A stretch of 64,000 nt of DNA from Chloroflexus aggregans DSM 9485 (GTDB lineage Bacteria; Chloroflexota; Chloroflexia; Chloroflexales; Chloroflexaceae): positions 3,485,353-3,549,352 of the forward strand of contig NC_011831.1 in the NCBI RefSeq assembly GCF_000021945.1, given 5' to 3'. Numbering within the stretch: the stretch's first letter is position 1; each line of letters starts with the position of its first letter. The position numbers and the translations under genes were made by a program. Shown in pieces: positions 36,568 through 44,966 of the stretch. The notes under the pieces are model-generated. The model saw nothing but the letters and a program-made list of their open reading frames with translations, ran no database searches and was not told the DNA's origin.

Positions 36568-37019
36568 GGTGATGGTGGAATCCAACGCCGGTTAATCTCA
36601 GCGGCGAGGATGCTATCAAAGAGTAACAAAAAGAGACCCTGAACGAAAATCCCGGCGCCCATACCACGGCGGTCGGCGCGTTCGCCGGCCGTGCGGAACA
36701 GCCACAGACCACTCGCGATGTAGAGGAGGTCAAGACCGGCATTGATCAACAAAATCGTGCGAAACCGTTCGGCAGCCGCGTGTGCCGCCGATTCGTCGAG
36801 GTCACCGGCGACCAAATCTTCGGCTTTGAGCAGCGCTTGCCGCCGACCAACGATGGCCAGTAGCCAATCGATAGCTCCCCAACTGAGCGCTTGCAAACCG
36901 AAGTGACGCCAAAAACCGGGTATGAGCGTCAGAATGGTGCCACCGATGACGTTGCCGAGGCCCCATTGCTTGAGTGGCTTAAGCGCGTGATATTGGAAGG
37001 CAAAAAAGTTATCGTTCAT
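36564..37019 (-). CDS. Unknown membrane protein, 151 residues
   Basis: The chain has about four hydrophobic segments: about 20-38 (LGNVIGGTILTLIPGFW), 42-60 (LQALSWGAIDWLLAI), 88-108 (ILLINAGLDLLYIASGLWLF) and 118-140 (GMGAGIFVQGLFLLLFDSI). I do not recognise a family with confidence. ATG 37019 is chosen because conserved-looking sequence begins there; no good ribosome-binding site is seen, but a TATAAT on this strand (37059-37064) lies about 40 nt upstream. It is the first gene of the minus-strand run and overlaps the methyltransferase gene by four bases. Confidence 0.7.
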   Translation of the reverse strand: MNDNFFAFQYHALKPLKQWGLGNVIGGTILTLIPGFWRHFGLQALSWGAIDWLLAIVGRRQALLKAEDLVAGDLDESAAHAAAERFRTILLINAGLDLLYIASGLWLFRTAGERADRRGMGAGIFVQGLFLLLFDSILAAEINRRWIPPSP

Positions 37020-37134
37020 ATTGGTATTGTACCAACTCGTTTCAACTAGCCCACGACCATTATACCCGGTTTGCGCCAATTGGCGGCAGCGTGGTGAACG
37101 GCTCACGGTAACCGGTTGAGGCGTGAAATGACTC

Positions 37135-37163
37135 TTGACCGGCGACTACGCGCGTTGTATAGT
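37135..37163 (+). promoter_or_regulatory. Promoter P1 upstream of methanethiol oxidase
   Basis: TTGACC at 37135-37140 and TATAGT at 37158-37163 are spaced by 17 nt, a near-consensus housekeeping promoter. It lies about 220 nt before the ATG at 37382, leaving a long untranslated leader. Confidence 0.6.
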
Positions 37164-37292
37164 TGACGTATCACACGATTGCAACTGCATATCTCCGGTG
37201 AGGGAGGGCTGGCTCGTTGGCGAGCTTAGTTGGTGATCGTCGTGTATCCCTCGTCGCTTGACCGGGGTCGGTGACGTATATTCAACGAAATA

Positions 37293-37321
37293 TTGACTTT
37301 CTTGCCTGACAAAGTTATATT
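37293..37321 (+). promoter_or_regulatory. Promoter P2 upstream of methanethiol oxidase
   Basis: TTGACT at 37293-37298 and TATATT at 37316-37321 are also spaced by 17 nt. With P1 this gives two tandem promoters before the same gene. Transcription from P2 would start near 37328, about 55 nt before the start codon. Confidence 0.65.
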
Positions 37322-37381
37322 ACTATCGGCGGTCGGTACTCGAGCAGACGAGCGGCTTTGTACAGAGAGGGAGGTCTTGTT

Positions 37382-38773
37382 ATGGCAATTTGGCGGCCTG
37401 ATCCAACATTTTACCCATCACCACGGATGGCAACGAAAGCACCCCCAGAAGCGTTAGCGTATGTTGTGCGGCTCAACTCGCAACGGAATGGTCAGCCTGA
37501 TGCAATGTGTGTCGTGGACGTCGATCCACAATCGTCGACATTTGGTAAGGTGGTGGGGGCCACGGAGATGCCCTATACCGGTGGTGAGCTTCACCATTTT
37601 GGCTGGAATGCGTGCAGTTCGATGCTCTGCCCTAACGCTCCCCATCCGCACGTCGAACGGCGCTATCTGGTTGTGCCGGATATTCGCAGCTCGCACATCA
37701 CCATTCTCGATATCAAAGAAAATCCAACCCAACCAACCGTTGTGAAGGTCATTGAACCGGACGTATTGTTCGAGCGTACCGGCTATGCGCGCCCACACAC
37801 CGTCCATTGTGGACCCGATGGCATCTACATCTCGGCGTTGGGAAACCCTGAAGGTGAAGGGCCGGGTGGTATTTTTATTCTCGATCACGATACGTTTGAG
37901 GTCCTGGGGCGTTGGGAGATCAACCGCGCCGACCAGTATCTCCATTACGATTTCTGGTGGCACCTCGGCCACGATACGTTGATTACCAGCGAGTGGGGTA
38001 CTCCGCGGATGGTCGAGAGTGGTGTGTTGGGTGAGGAATTGCTCGCTGGCAAGTACGGTCATCGCATTCACCTGTGGGACCTGCACCGACGTCGTCACGT
38101 CCAGACGCTCGATCTTGGGGCCGAGCATCAAATGGCTTTGGAGCTACGTCCGGCGCACGATCCGACGAAAGCGTATGGTTTTCTCAACTGTGTAGTGAGT
38201 CTGAAAGACTTGTCGGCATCGATCTGGCTCTGGCATCGCCATAACGGTTCTTGGCAGATCCAGAAGGTCATTGAGATACCGGCTGAACCGGCCAGCGCAG
38301 ATCAACTGCCGCCGATCCTCCAACCGTTTAAAGCAGTGCCGCCGCTGGTTACCGATATCAATCTGAGTGTTGACGATCGCTTTTTGTACGTGTCGTGCTG
38401 GGGTACCGGCGAGTTGCGCCAGTACGATGTTAGCGATCCTTTCCACCCGAAGTTGACCGGTGTGCTCCAGATTGGTGGGATCGTCCGCCGTGCCGGTCAT
38501 CCGGCGACAACAGGGCCGCTCAACGGTGGACCGCAGATGGTCGAGGTCAGTCGTGATGGTCGGCGGGTCTATTTCACCAATTCACTCTATTTGTCGTGGG
38601 ACGAACAGTTCTATCCTGACGGTATCAAAGGGTGGATGGTGAAGGTTGATGTTGATCCGCAGGGTGGTATGCAATTCGATCCCAATTTCTTTGTCGATTT
38701 TGGTGATCAGCGGGTGCATCAAATTCGTTTGCAGGGTGGTGATGCGTCAAGCGATTCGTATTGCTTCCCATGA
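37382..38773 (+). CDS. Selenium-binding protein 56 family / methanethiol oxidase
   Basis: This 463-residue protein belongs to the SBP56 family, whose characterised members oxidise methanethiol to formaldehyde, hydrogen sulfide and hydrogen peroxide with a copper centre. Visible hallmarks are VVGATEMPYTGGELHHFGWNACSSMLCPNAPHPH (the CSS site and metal-binding histidines), SHITILDIKENP, RPHTVHCGPDGIYISALG, GPGGIFILDHDTFEVLGRWE, YDFWWHLGHDTLITSEWGTP, FLYVSCWGTGELRQYDVSDP and YFTNSLYLSWDEQFYPDG. A strong GGAGGT precedes ATG 37382. No signal peptide is seen. A His-rich membrane protein gene follows after 43 nt. Confidence 0.9.
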   Translation: MAIWRPDPTFYPSPRMATKAPPEALAYVVRLNSQRNGQPDAMCVVDVDPQSSTFGKVVGATEMPYTGGELHHFGWNACSSMLCPNAPHPHVERRYLVVPDIRSSHITILDIKENPTQPTVVKVIEPDVLFERTGYARPHTVHCGPDGIYISALGNPEGEGPGGIFILDHDTFEVLGRWEINRADQYLHYDFWWHLGHDTLITSEWGTPRMVESGVLGEELLAGKYGHRIHLWDLHRRRHVQTLDLGAEHQMALELRPAHDPTKAYGFLNCVVSLKDLSASIWLWHRHNGSWQIQKVIEIPAEPASADQLPPILQPFKAVPPLVTDINLSVDDRFLYVSCWGTGELRQYDVSDPFHPKLTGVLQIGGIVRRAGHPATTGPLNGGPQMVEVSRDGRRVYFTNSLYLSWDEQFYPDGIKGWMVKVDVDPQGGMQFDPNFFVDFGDQRVHQIRLQGGDASSDSYCFP

Positions 38774-38816
38774 TGACACAGGATCGGGCATTGTGATGCA
38801 ATAGCGGAGGTGAGGC

Positions 38817-39485
38817 GTGGATCAGGCCACTCCTTGGATTTGGCTTTCGCTGTTTGGGCTTGGTTTGTTTCACGGCCTCAACCCGGCGATGGGCTGGTTG
38901 TTTGCCGTGGCGTTGGGGTTGCAAGAGGGGCGGGCGCAAGCGGTTATTGCGGCGATGGGGCCGATCGCCATTGGTCATGCGGCAGCAATTGCGGTGGCAG
39001 CCTTCGTGACGACCCTGCTCGGCTATGCGTTACCGACGGATGCCTTGCTCGTGTTAACCGGTGTCGTCTTGTTAGGGTTTAGTGGGTGGCGGCTACTGGC
39101 ACGCTTTCGCCATCCCACAACCCGCTTTCGTGCCGGTGCGCAAGAGTTGGCGTGGTGGTCGTTTCTGATGGCTACGGTGCATGGGGCCGGTTTGATGGTG
39201 GCTCCCATTCTTGCTGCCATGAACACTTCGCATCATGCGATGCACGCCGGGCATGGGCATCACGCGCCGGCTATGAGCGATTCGTTGATCGGTGCGACGC
39301 TGGCCGTTGTGGTACATACGCTGGGTATGTTGTTGGCGATGGCAGTGCTGGCCCTGATCGTGTACCGGGTGGCCGGTCTGGAGATCCTGCGGCGGGCGTG
39401 GATCAATACCGATCTGATTTGGGTGACGGTCCTCATTGTGACCGGCGTGGTTGCAGTTGGGTTGGGTTTCTGGAACATCGTCTGA
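38817..39485 (+). CDS. Polytopic membrane protein with His-rich loop, putative metal transporter
   Basis: This 222-residue protein has about six membrane helices. FHGLNPAMGWLFAVALGLQEG and SFLMATVHGAGLMVAPIL occupy equivalent places in two halves and recall nickel/cobalt or LysE-type transporters. A loop at about 140-153 is strongly histidine-rich (TSHHAMHAGHGHHAP), suggesting transition-metal binding. It follows the methanethiol oxidase gene by 43 nt with its own GGAGGTG before GTG 38817, so a role in supplying copper to that enzyme is a reasonable inference; nothing in the sequence proves the metal. Confidence 0.7.
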   Translation: MDQATPWIWLSLFGLGLFHGLNPAMGWLFAVALGLQEGRAQAVIAAMGPIAIGHAAAIAVAAFVTTLLGYALPTDALLVLTGVVLLGFSGWRLLARFRHPTTRFRAGAQELAWWSFLMATVHGAGLMVAPILAAMNTSHHAMHAGHGHHAPAMSDSLIGATLAVVVHTLGMLLAMAVLALIVYRVAGLEILRRAWINTDLIWVTVLIVTGVVAVGLGFWNIV

Positions 39486-39508
39486 GGTGAGGGCGTCCAC
39501 TCGGCATC

Positions 39509-41482
39509 TCAAGGTTTTGTATGCCAATCCCACCATAGTTGCGCCAACAGCCGTACCAATTCACCCAACCGCTGCCAACGAAGGTACAGTCGGCGCCATG
39601 GCGGGGCAATCCGGCTTTCGAGGTGGTCGAGGTGCAGGGCAAAGATTGCCCGTAACAACCGATGACCGGCGCGAGCGGAGTGGGGCACGTAGCGTGTGGC
39701 CCAGTCGAGGAGTTCGGCGTAGGTAGCACGGGCGGTCACGATGGCTTGACGTTGGCGGGCCGGTGGCGCGCGGCGGGCTTGTACGACCGCGGCCTCTTGG
39801 CGGGCTGCGAAGTAACGGAGCACCAATGCACTCGCCGTCCATTCAGCGATGTCACCGGCGAGCGCTGCTTGTTCGGCGTGAGCGCTACGGCGGGCTGCCG
39901 CGAGCGCTGTTTCCCCCGCATGCAGCGTGTCCAGCGCGTCGTGAAGAGCAACGAGACGTTGTTCACAATGCGGTGGCGGAGCATCGTAGCCATCGAGGAG
40001 ATCACGTGGCGGTTGGGTTATCGGATCACGTGTCAATCCGAGCTGTTGTCGTTGTACTTCGGCGGGAGTGATGTTGAGAGTGCGCTGCCACGCCGTGGTC
40101 AACTCGGCGTAGGCACAATCGAGCAATGTTGCCGTCGTTGGCGCACGGACGGCAGCGTATTCGCGGCGCAGCACGATGGGGTCATGTTGTGGGTTCCACG
40201 CCAGTGCGGCGAAGCTGTACGGATTGGGGCCGGGTGCCAACCATGGCCGGTCGCCGGTGAGTAGTACATATACACCGTCAAGGCGCCACTTGTGGTAAGC
40301 GCGTAGGTCGGCAGCGATAATCTCACCGAGCGGCGGTAAGGTCGATTTGAACAGGATGCCGTCGAGATAATATTCGAACACACCGGCACCGGCGGGAAAG
40401 GTGGTGCGCAGTGCTGTGATGGCATCGGCGAGCGGTCCATTGATCGGATGCTTGCTGTCACCGATCCCGACGGCATACGAACGGCGACGTGGGGCAATGA
40501 GCAGCTCAACGTTAGCTGCCGGTGTCATCTGTTGGGGTGGGGCAAACGTGTCATGGTACGCGAGATAGGCAAGGCGCGCGTGTGGGTTGGTTTCGGCCAG
40601 AGCTTTTGCCATCACATTCACCAGCAACAGCGACTGGTCGGCAGGCGATAAGCCGGCACACTGCGGGCACGCACACCAACCACCTGCAAGGCGATCATCG
40701 GGCCAGAGATGGTAAACCGCTGCCGCAGGCTCGGCACGAAACCATTGCTTGGCCCACGCATAGACGAGGTTTTGTGTAGCCGAATTGGTGGGGCAAGGGT
40801 TACCATTGGCGACACGCCGGCGACCATCGTACCGAAACAGATCGGGTTGCTGTCGAAAAAGTCGACGTGGAATAGCGGCGGTGAGGTGATGTCCTCCGAT
40901 TTCAAGACGTAAGCCCCGTGTGTGCATCAATGGCCAGAGCCGATTGCGGTATGATTGCCACGTGCGCTGGCGGCACGCTCCTAGTGGCATGCCATGATCG
41001 GCGATGGTGTGGATGAAGATGGTATTGAGGCGGACACGCGCCGCCCACTCGATCCACGCTTCACCTTGGGTCAGAAAAAGATCGTGCCCGATGACCAACC
41101 CGCGGCGGGCAAATGCCGGCTGTTCGGCCACGGTAGTGGTAGGGAAGGTGATGGTGGACGGGTGGGGTACGTATTCATCGGCGGGTCCGGGGCCAACCCA
41201 GCGCCATCCTAGCGTTTCGAGCAGGTGATACACGGCATAGAGCAAACCACGTGGCCCTTCGCCGATCAACGTAAGGCCATGCTCATCGGCAATGCGCACG
41301 AAACCATCACCGTCGCTACCGTGGCGCAATGCGAGGCGCCGGTCATCGGCATAACCGGTGATGTTCAGGGCGGGTCCACCCATACGCTGAATAGCGCGAC
41401 GCAATTCTTGGGCTGCCAATTGTGCAGTGGGATGTTCGCTGGTTAGTTCGATAACCCACCGGCTCGTGAGGTGATGATCCAT
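39509..41482 (-). CDS. Large DUF4838/glycoside-hydrolase-like protein
   Basis: This 657-residue protein resembles DUF4838 proteins, a relative of alpha-glucuronidase-type glycosidases. The N-terminal part carries an accessory domain of the GH67-N type (TAQLAAQELRRAIQRMGG, LYAVYHLLETLGWRWVGPG). The central TIM-barrel-like part contains NTIFIHTIADHG, LRLEIGGHH, VYHLWPDDRLAGGWCACPQCAGLSPADQ and AYLAYHDTF, the WPDD..CxCxxC stretch being typical of DUF4838. The C-terminal third is helical. No signal peptide is seen with ATG 41482, which has AGAGGA very close upstream; a start farther upstream is possible. Substrate unknown. Confidence 0.75.
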   Translation of the reverse strand: MDHHLTSRWVIELTSEHPTAQLAAQELRRAIQRMGGPALNITGYADDRRLALRHGSDGDGFVRIADEHGLTLIGEGPRGLLYAVYHLLETLGWRWVGPGPADEYVPHPSTITFPTTTVAEQPAFARRGLVIGHDLFLTQGEAWIEWAARVRLNTIFIHTIADHGMPLGACRQRTWQSYRNRLWPLMHTRGLRLEIGGHHLTAAIPRRLFRQQPDLFRYDGRRRVANGNPCPTNSATQNLVYAWAKQWFRAEPAAAVYHLWPDDRLAGGWCACPQCAGLSPADQSLLLVNVMAKALAETNPHARLAYLAYHDTFAPPQQMTPAANVELLIAPRRRSYAVGIGDSKHPINGPLADAITALRTTFPAGAGVFEYYLDGILFKSTLPPLGEIIAADLRAYHKWRLDGVYVLLTGDRPWLAPGPNPYSFAALAWNPQHDPIVLRREYAAVRAPTTATLLDCAYAELTTAWQRTLNITPAEVQRQQLGLTRDPITQPPRDLLDGYDAPPPHCEQRLVALHDALDTLHAGETALAAARRSAHAEQAALAGDIAEWTASALVLRYFAARQEAAVVQARRAPPARQRQAIVTARATYAELLDWATRYVPHSARAGHRLLRAIFALHLDHLESRIAPPWRRLYLRWQRLGELVRLLAQLWWDWHTKP

Positions 41483-41673
41483 ATCCTCTGTTCGTTGTAG
41501 ATGTAGACGGTGACCGGCTCGCTCAGATGAACACAAACCCTCAACCGAATTAATGTCGGCGATATTATAGCAATCTCGCTCCAGGCAGACGGTATCCCAA
41601 TTCAGTTGTATTAAAATTAGTTGCATGGTAGACAAATTTCTGGTGAGCGGCTACAATGCAGGCAAACACCCTG

Positions 41674-41689
41674 TATGCTGCGCAGCATA
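41674..41689. promoter_or_regulatory. 16-bp perfect palindrome before glycogen phosphorylase
   Basis: TATGCTGCGCAGCATA is fully self-complementary and lies about 16 nt upstream of the putative -35 of glgP, in the divergent gap between the DUF4838-like gene and glgP. It may be an operator. Confidence 0.35.
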
Positions 41690-41704
41690 TGTGCCTATAT
41701 GAGG

Positions 41705-41734
41705 TTGGCAGCCATTGTACGCATTCTGTATCAT
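41705..41734 (+). promoter_or_regulatory. Putative promoter of glgP
   Basis: TTGGCA (41705-41710) and TATCAT (41729-41734) are separated by 18 nt. The start codon lies 48 nt downstream of the -10. The 41483-41781 gap contains no gene. Confidence 0.5.
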
Positions 41735-41781
41735 GCCGGTAACATCGGTCGTTTGATTAATCTATATGATGTGAGGAAACC

Positions 41782-43932
41782 ATGCTGCGGTTTGAACACG
41801 AGATTCTGTTCACTCCATGTCCCGAACGGATTGCTCGGCTTCGTGAACTTGCCTACAACCTTTGGTGGACGTGGCATCCCGAAGCGCAAGACCTTTATCG
41901 TTCTATCGACCCAGAGCTGTGGGAGCTGGTGTATCACAACCCAGTTGAGTTCTTGCGCGATGTACGTCAGCGCAAACTTGAGGCTGCTGCCAACGATCCG
42001 GCCTATCTGAAGCGGTACGATGCGGTACTCAAGAGCTTCGACAGCTACATGCGGTCTGAAAAGACGTGGTTCAGAAAGAATTATCCCGATGCGAAAGACA
42101 CGTTGATCGCATATTTTAGTGCCGAGTTTGGCCTCCACGAAAGCCTACCAATCTACTCAGGCGGTTTGGGCATCTTGTCGGGCGATCACATCAAAGAGGC
42201 TAGCGATATGGGCATCCCACTGGTCGGCGTTGGCTTTATCTACCCGCAGGGCTACTTCCGGCAACGCATCGACCCTAGTGGTTGGCAGCACGCCGAGTAC
42301 AACAAGCTCAATTTTGCCGATGTACCGGCGCTACCGGCGCTCGATCCCGACGGACGTGAGGTGGTGATCGAGGTGGAATTACCCGGTCGCACGATCTACG
42401 CCAAGGTCTACAAGTTTCAAGTTGGTCGGGTTGAGCTGTTGTTGATGGATACCGACATCCACCCGAACAGTCCACAAGATCGCGAATTATCGGCGCGGCT
42501 CTACGGTGGCGACCAAGAGATGCGTATTTCGCAAGAGTTGGTGCTTGGTGTAGGTGGTGTGCGGGCGCTGCGTCGTCTCGGTTATAAACCGACGGTCTGG
42601 CATATGAATGAAGGGCACTCCGCCTTCCTTGTGCTCGAACTGTGTCGCGAATTGGTGGCGCAGGGGTACAGTTTTGACGAGGCGATGGAGCAGGTCAAGG
42701 CGCATTGTGTGTTCACGACCCACACCCCGGTCCCCGCCGGTAATGATGCCTTCCCGCTGCCGATGATCGAGAAGTTCTTCTGGAGTTTCTGGCCGCAACT
42801 CAACCTCACCCGCGATGAGTTTATGAATCTGGCTTTGCAAGAGCAGCAATGGGGATCGACCTTTGCAATGACGGCGCTGGCACTGCGCTTTTCAGCTTAT
42901 CGCAATGGGGTGAGCAAATTGCACGGTCATGTGGCACGCGGCATGTGGCAGTGGCTCTATCCCGGTCGTTCGCAAGATGAGGTGCCGATTACCTCGATTA
43001 CCAACGGTGTGCATACGGCAACGTGGCTGGCGCCGGAGATGCGTACACTCTATACCTCGTATTTGGGCAAGAACTGGGAAGAAAACCTCGATGATCCGCA
43101 TATGTGGCGGAAGGTATACCAGATTCCCGATGAGACTTTCTGGCGGACCCATCAAAAACTGAAGAGTGATCTGATCGCGTTCAGTCGCCAGCGTCTCCAA
43201 CAGCACTACATCCGCTTGGGCATTCCGGCGCCGGTTTGGCCGGTGTTGGAAGAGGATATTTTGACGATCGGCTTTGCCCGTCGGTTTGCGACCTACAAGC
43301 GGGCGACATTGCTGTTTAAAGATATTGAGCGACTGAAATACATCTTGAACCGGCCCGGTAAGCCGATTCAGATTATCTTTGCCGGAAAAGCGCATCCTAA
43401 GGATGATCCGGGCAAACAGTTTATCCAAGAGGTCTATCGTCTCTCGATGCAGCCGGGGCTGGCCGGGCGGATAGTGTTCCTCGAAGAATACGATATTGCG
43501 GTGGGGCGAGCACTGGTGCAAGGTGTCGATGTCTGGCTCAACAACCCGCGTCGCCCTTACGAGGCGAGTGGCACAAGTGGGATGAAGGCCAGTCTCAACG
43601 GTGCGCCTAACTGTTCGGTACTCGATGGCTGGTGGCCAGAAGCGTACAATGGGCGCAACGGTTGGGCTATCGGTGATGAGCGTGAGTATGCGAACCAAGA
43701 CGAGCAGGACTGGAACGATGCGCAATCGCTCTACCATCTGCTCGAACACGAGATTGCACCCCGCTTCTACGATCAGCGCGATGCCAATGGGATTCCGGTA
43801 GAGTGGATTCAGATTTGCAAGGAGGCAATTGCGACAGTAGCACCAATCTTTAGCACGCGCCGGATGTTGGCCGAATATCTGCGCGAGATGTATATGCCGG
43901 TGGCAGTGCAAGGTGCAATGCCGCAAGCCTAG
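41782..43932 (+). CDS. glgP: Alpha-glucan (glycogen) phosphorylase
   Basis: This 716-residue GT35 enzyme releases glucose 1-phosphate from glycogen. The N-terminus (ARLRELAYNLWWTWHPEAQDLY) is the DUF3417-type opening of the short phosphorylase subfamily. Further hallmarks are AYFSAEFGLHESLPIYSGGLGILSGDHIK, VWHMNEGHSAFLVLELCREL, FTTHTPVPAGNDAFP, TNGVHTATW, FARRFATYKRATLLF, IFAGKAHPKDDPGK, VWLNNPRRPYEASGTSGMKASLNGAPNCSVLDGWW with the PLP-binding Lys in SGMKA, and NGWAIGDE. Its presence points to glycogen storage. It has its own promoter; the next gene starts 193 nt later. Confidence 0.93.
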   Translation: MLRFEHEILFTPCPERIARLRELAYNLWWTWHPEAQDLYRSIDPELWELVYHNPVEFLRDVRQRKLEAAANDPAYLKRYDAVLKSFDSYMRSEKTWFRKNYPDAKDTLIAYFSAEFGLHESLPIYSGGLGILSGDHIKEASDMGIPLVGVGFIYPQGYFRQRIDPSGWQHAEYNKLNFADVPALPALDPDGREVVIEVELPGRTIYAKVYKFQVGRVELLLMDTDIHPNSPQDRELSARLYGGDQEMRISQELVLGVGGVRALRRLGYKPTVWHMNEGHSAFLVLELCRELVAQGYSFDEAMEQVKAHCVFTTHTPVPAGNDAFPLPMIEKFFWSFWPQLNLTRDEFMNLALQEQQWGSTFAMTALALRFSAYRNGVSKLHGHVARGMWQWLYPGRSQDEVPITSITNGVHTATWLAPEMRTLYTSYLGKNWEENLDDPHMWRKVYQIPDETFWRTHQKLKSDLIAFSRQRLQQHYIRLGIPAPVWPVLEEDILTIGFARRFATYKRATLLFKDIERLKYILNRPGKPIQIIFAGKAHPKDDPGKQFIQEVYRLSMQPGLAGRIVFLEEYDIAVGRALVQGVDVWLNNPRRPYEASGTSGMKASLNGAPNCSVLDGWWPEAYNGRNGWAIGDEREYANQDEQDWNDAQSLYHLLEHEIAPRFYDQRDANGIPVEWIQICKEAIATVAPIFSTRRMLAEYLREMYMPVAVQGAMPQA

Positions 43933-43991
43933 TCGCCGTGTCGGATGCCGTTGGTGGTGTGCTCGATCAACGGTGCGTAGCCGCTTGTGGA

Positions 43992-44009
43992 GGCCTGGTA
44001 TGCCAGGCC
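43992..44009. repeat. Intergenic hairpin after glgP
   Basis: GGCCTGG (43992-43998) and CCAGGCC (44003-44009) form a 7-bp stem around TATG. There is no T tract. It could end or stabilise the glgP mRNA, and its plan (a GC-rich stem around a short TA-containing loop) resembles the palindromes in the G-rich arrays. Confidence 0.45.
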
Positions 44010-44125
44010 CTCATAGCGACGGTAGTACGTGCAGTAGGGCATACACGGCAGGAGGACGAGGGCGGGCCGGGGTTGGGGTGGAAGGTGATGGGAGGGTAGC
44101 TCACCTTGTATCGTAAATTAGTGCT

Positions 44126-44932
44126 ATGTATCTATCGCAATCCAACCTTCTCTCTCAACCCTGGTCGTGGCTGGTCAACGAAGTCTATCGAAGATTGGTG
44201 GATCATTTTGGCCCACTGTATGGTCCACGGACCGTGCATCCGTGGTGGCCGATTATCAGTACCGAACCGCAGCTTGAGATGGTCATCGGTGCAGTGCTGG
44301 TACAACAGACACGCTGGGAAACGGTTGAGGATGCGATCGCCCGCTTGCACGCTGCCGGTTTGATCGATCTCGTTGCGTTGGCGCAGGCCGATGCCGGTGA
44401 GTTGGCACGGCTGATCTATCCATGTGCTTTTTATCAGCAGAAGGCAAACGGCTTGATCGCCTTAGCCCGGATTGTTCGCGAGCGTTACGGCGATCTGGCG
44501 ACTCTGTTGCGCCTTCCTGCCCCGATGCTGCACACCGAACTCTTGCAATTGCCACGGATTGGGCCAGAGACGGCAGATGTGATTATGCTCTATGCCGGTG
44601 GGTATCCACGTTTTGTCGTTGATGCCTATACCCGGCGGATTTTTGCCCGACTGGCGCCCGATCGGTTGGCTTGGGAACGGGCTAGCTACGTGCAGGTTCA
44701 ACAGACCATTGCCTCCGCATTGCCTGTCGATCCGGTGCTGTTGGCCGATCTCCACGCCCAGTTGAACGAGCTGGCTGTGCGCTACTGTCTGGTACAGCCG
44801 CGTTGTGATGGCCCGCCTTCACGACGAATCTATTCGCGCCAACCCGGTCGCAACAGTTTTCTCGACCGGAATGATGGTTGTCCGCTGCGTGAGATATGTA
44901 GGTGGTATCGGAGTCAGGGGCGGGCCGAATAG
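44126..44932 (+). CDS. Endonuclease III-related HhH-GPD DNA glycosylase with interrupted Fe-S loop
   Basis: This 268-residue protein belongs to the endonuclease III superfamily, nearest to the endonuclease III-related/MagIII group. Visible are IGAVLVQQTRWETVEDAI, the helix-hairpin-helix LPRIGPETADVIML and the catalytic Asp in FVVDAYTRRI. The Lys of bifunctional endonuclease III is replaced (GPETA), so it is probably a monofunctional glycosylase, perhaps for alkylated bases. The four cysteines of the 4Fe-4S cluster are present as Cys221-x5-Cys227 and Cys252-x5-Cys258, but 24 residues separate the middle pair, where two are normal. No ribosome-binding site is visible at ATG 44126. Confidence 0.85.
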   Translation: MYLSQSNLLSQPWSWLVNEVYRRLVDHFGPLYGPRTVHPWWPIISTEPQLEMVIGAVLVQQTRWETVEDAIARLHAAGLIDLVALAQADAGELARLIYPCAFYQQKANGLIALARIVRERYGDLATLLRLPAPMLHTELLQLPRIGPETADVIMLYAGGYPRFVVDAYTRRIFARLAPDRLAWERASYVQVQQTIASALPVDPVLLADLHAQLNELAVRYCLVQPRCDGPPSRRIYSRQPGRNSFLDRNDGCPLREICRWYRSQGRAE

Positions 44933-44966
44933 GCACCGAGTCGTTGAAGCAGCAATAGGCACTGTT

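Noticed and set aside
42892-43926. 344-codon frame opposite glgP
   Set aside because: Antisense shadow of a strongly conserved enzyme; no start signal or family feature.
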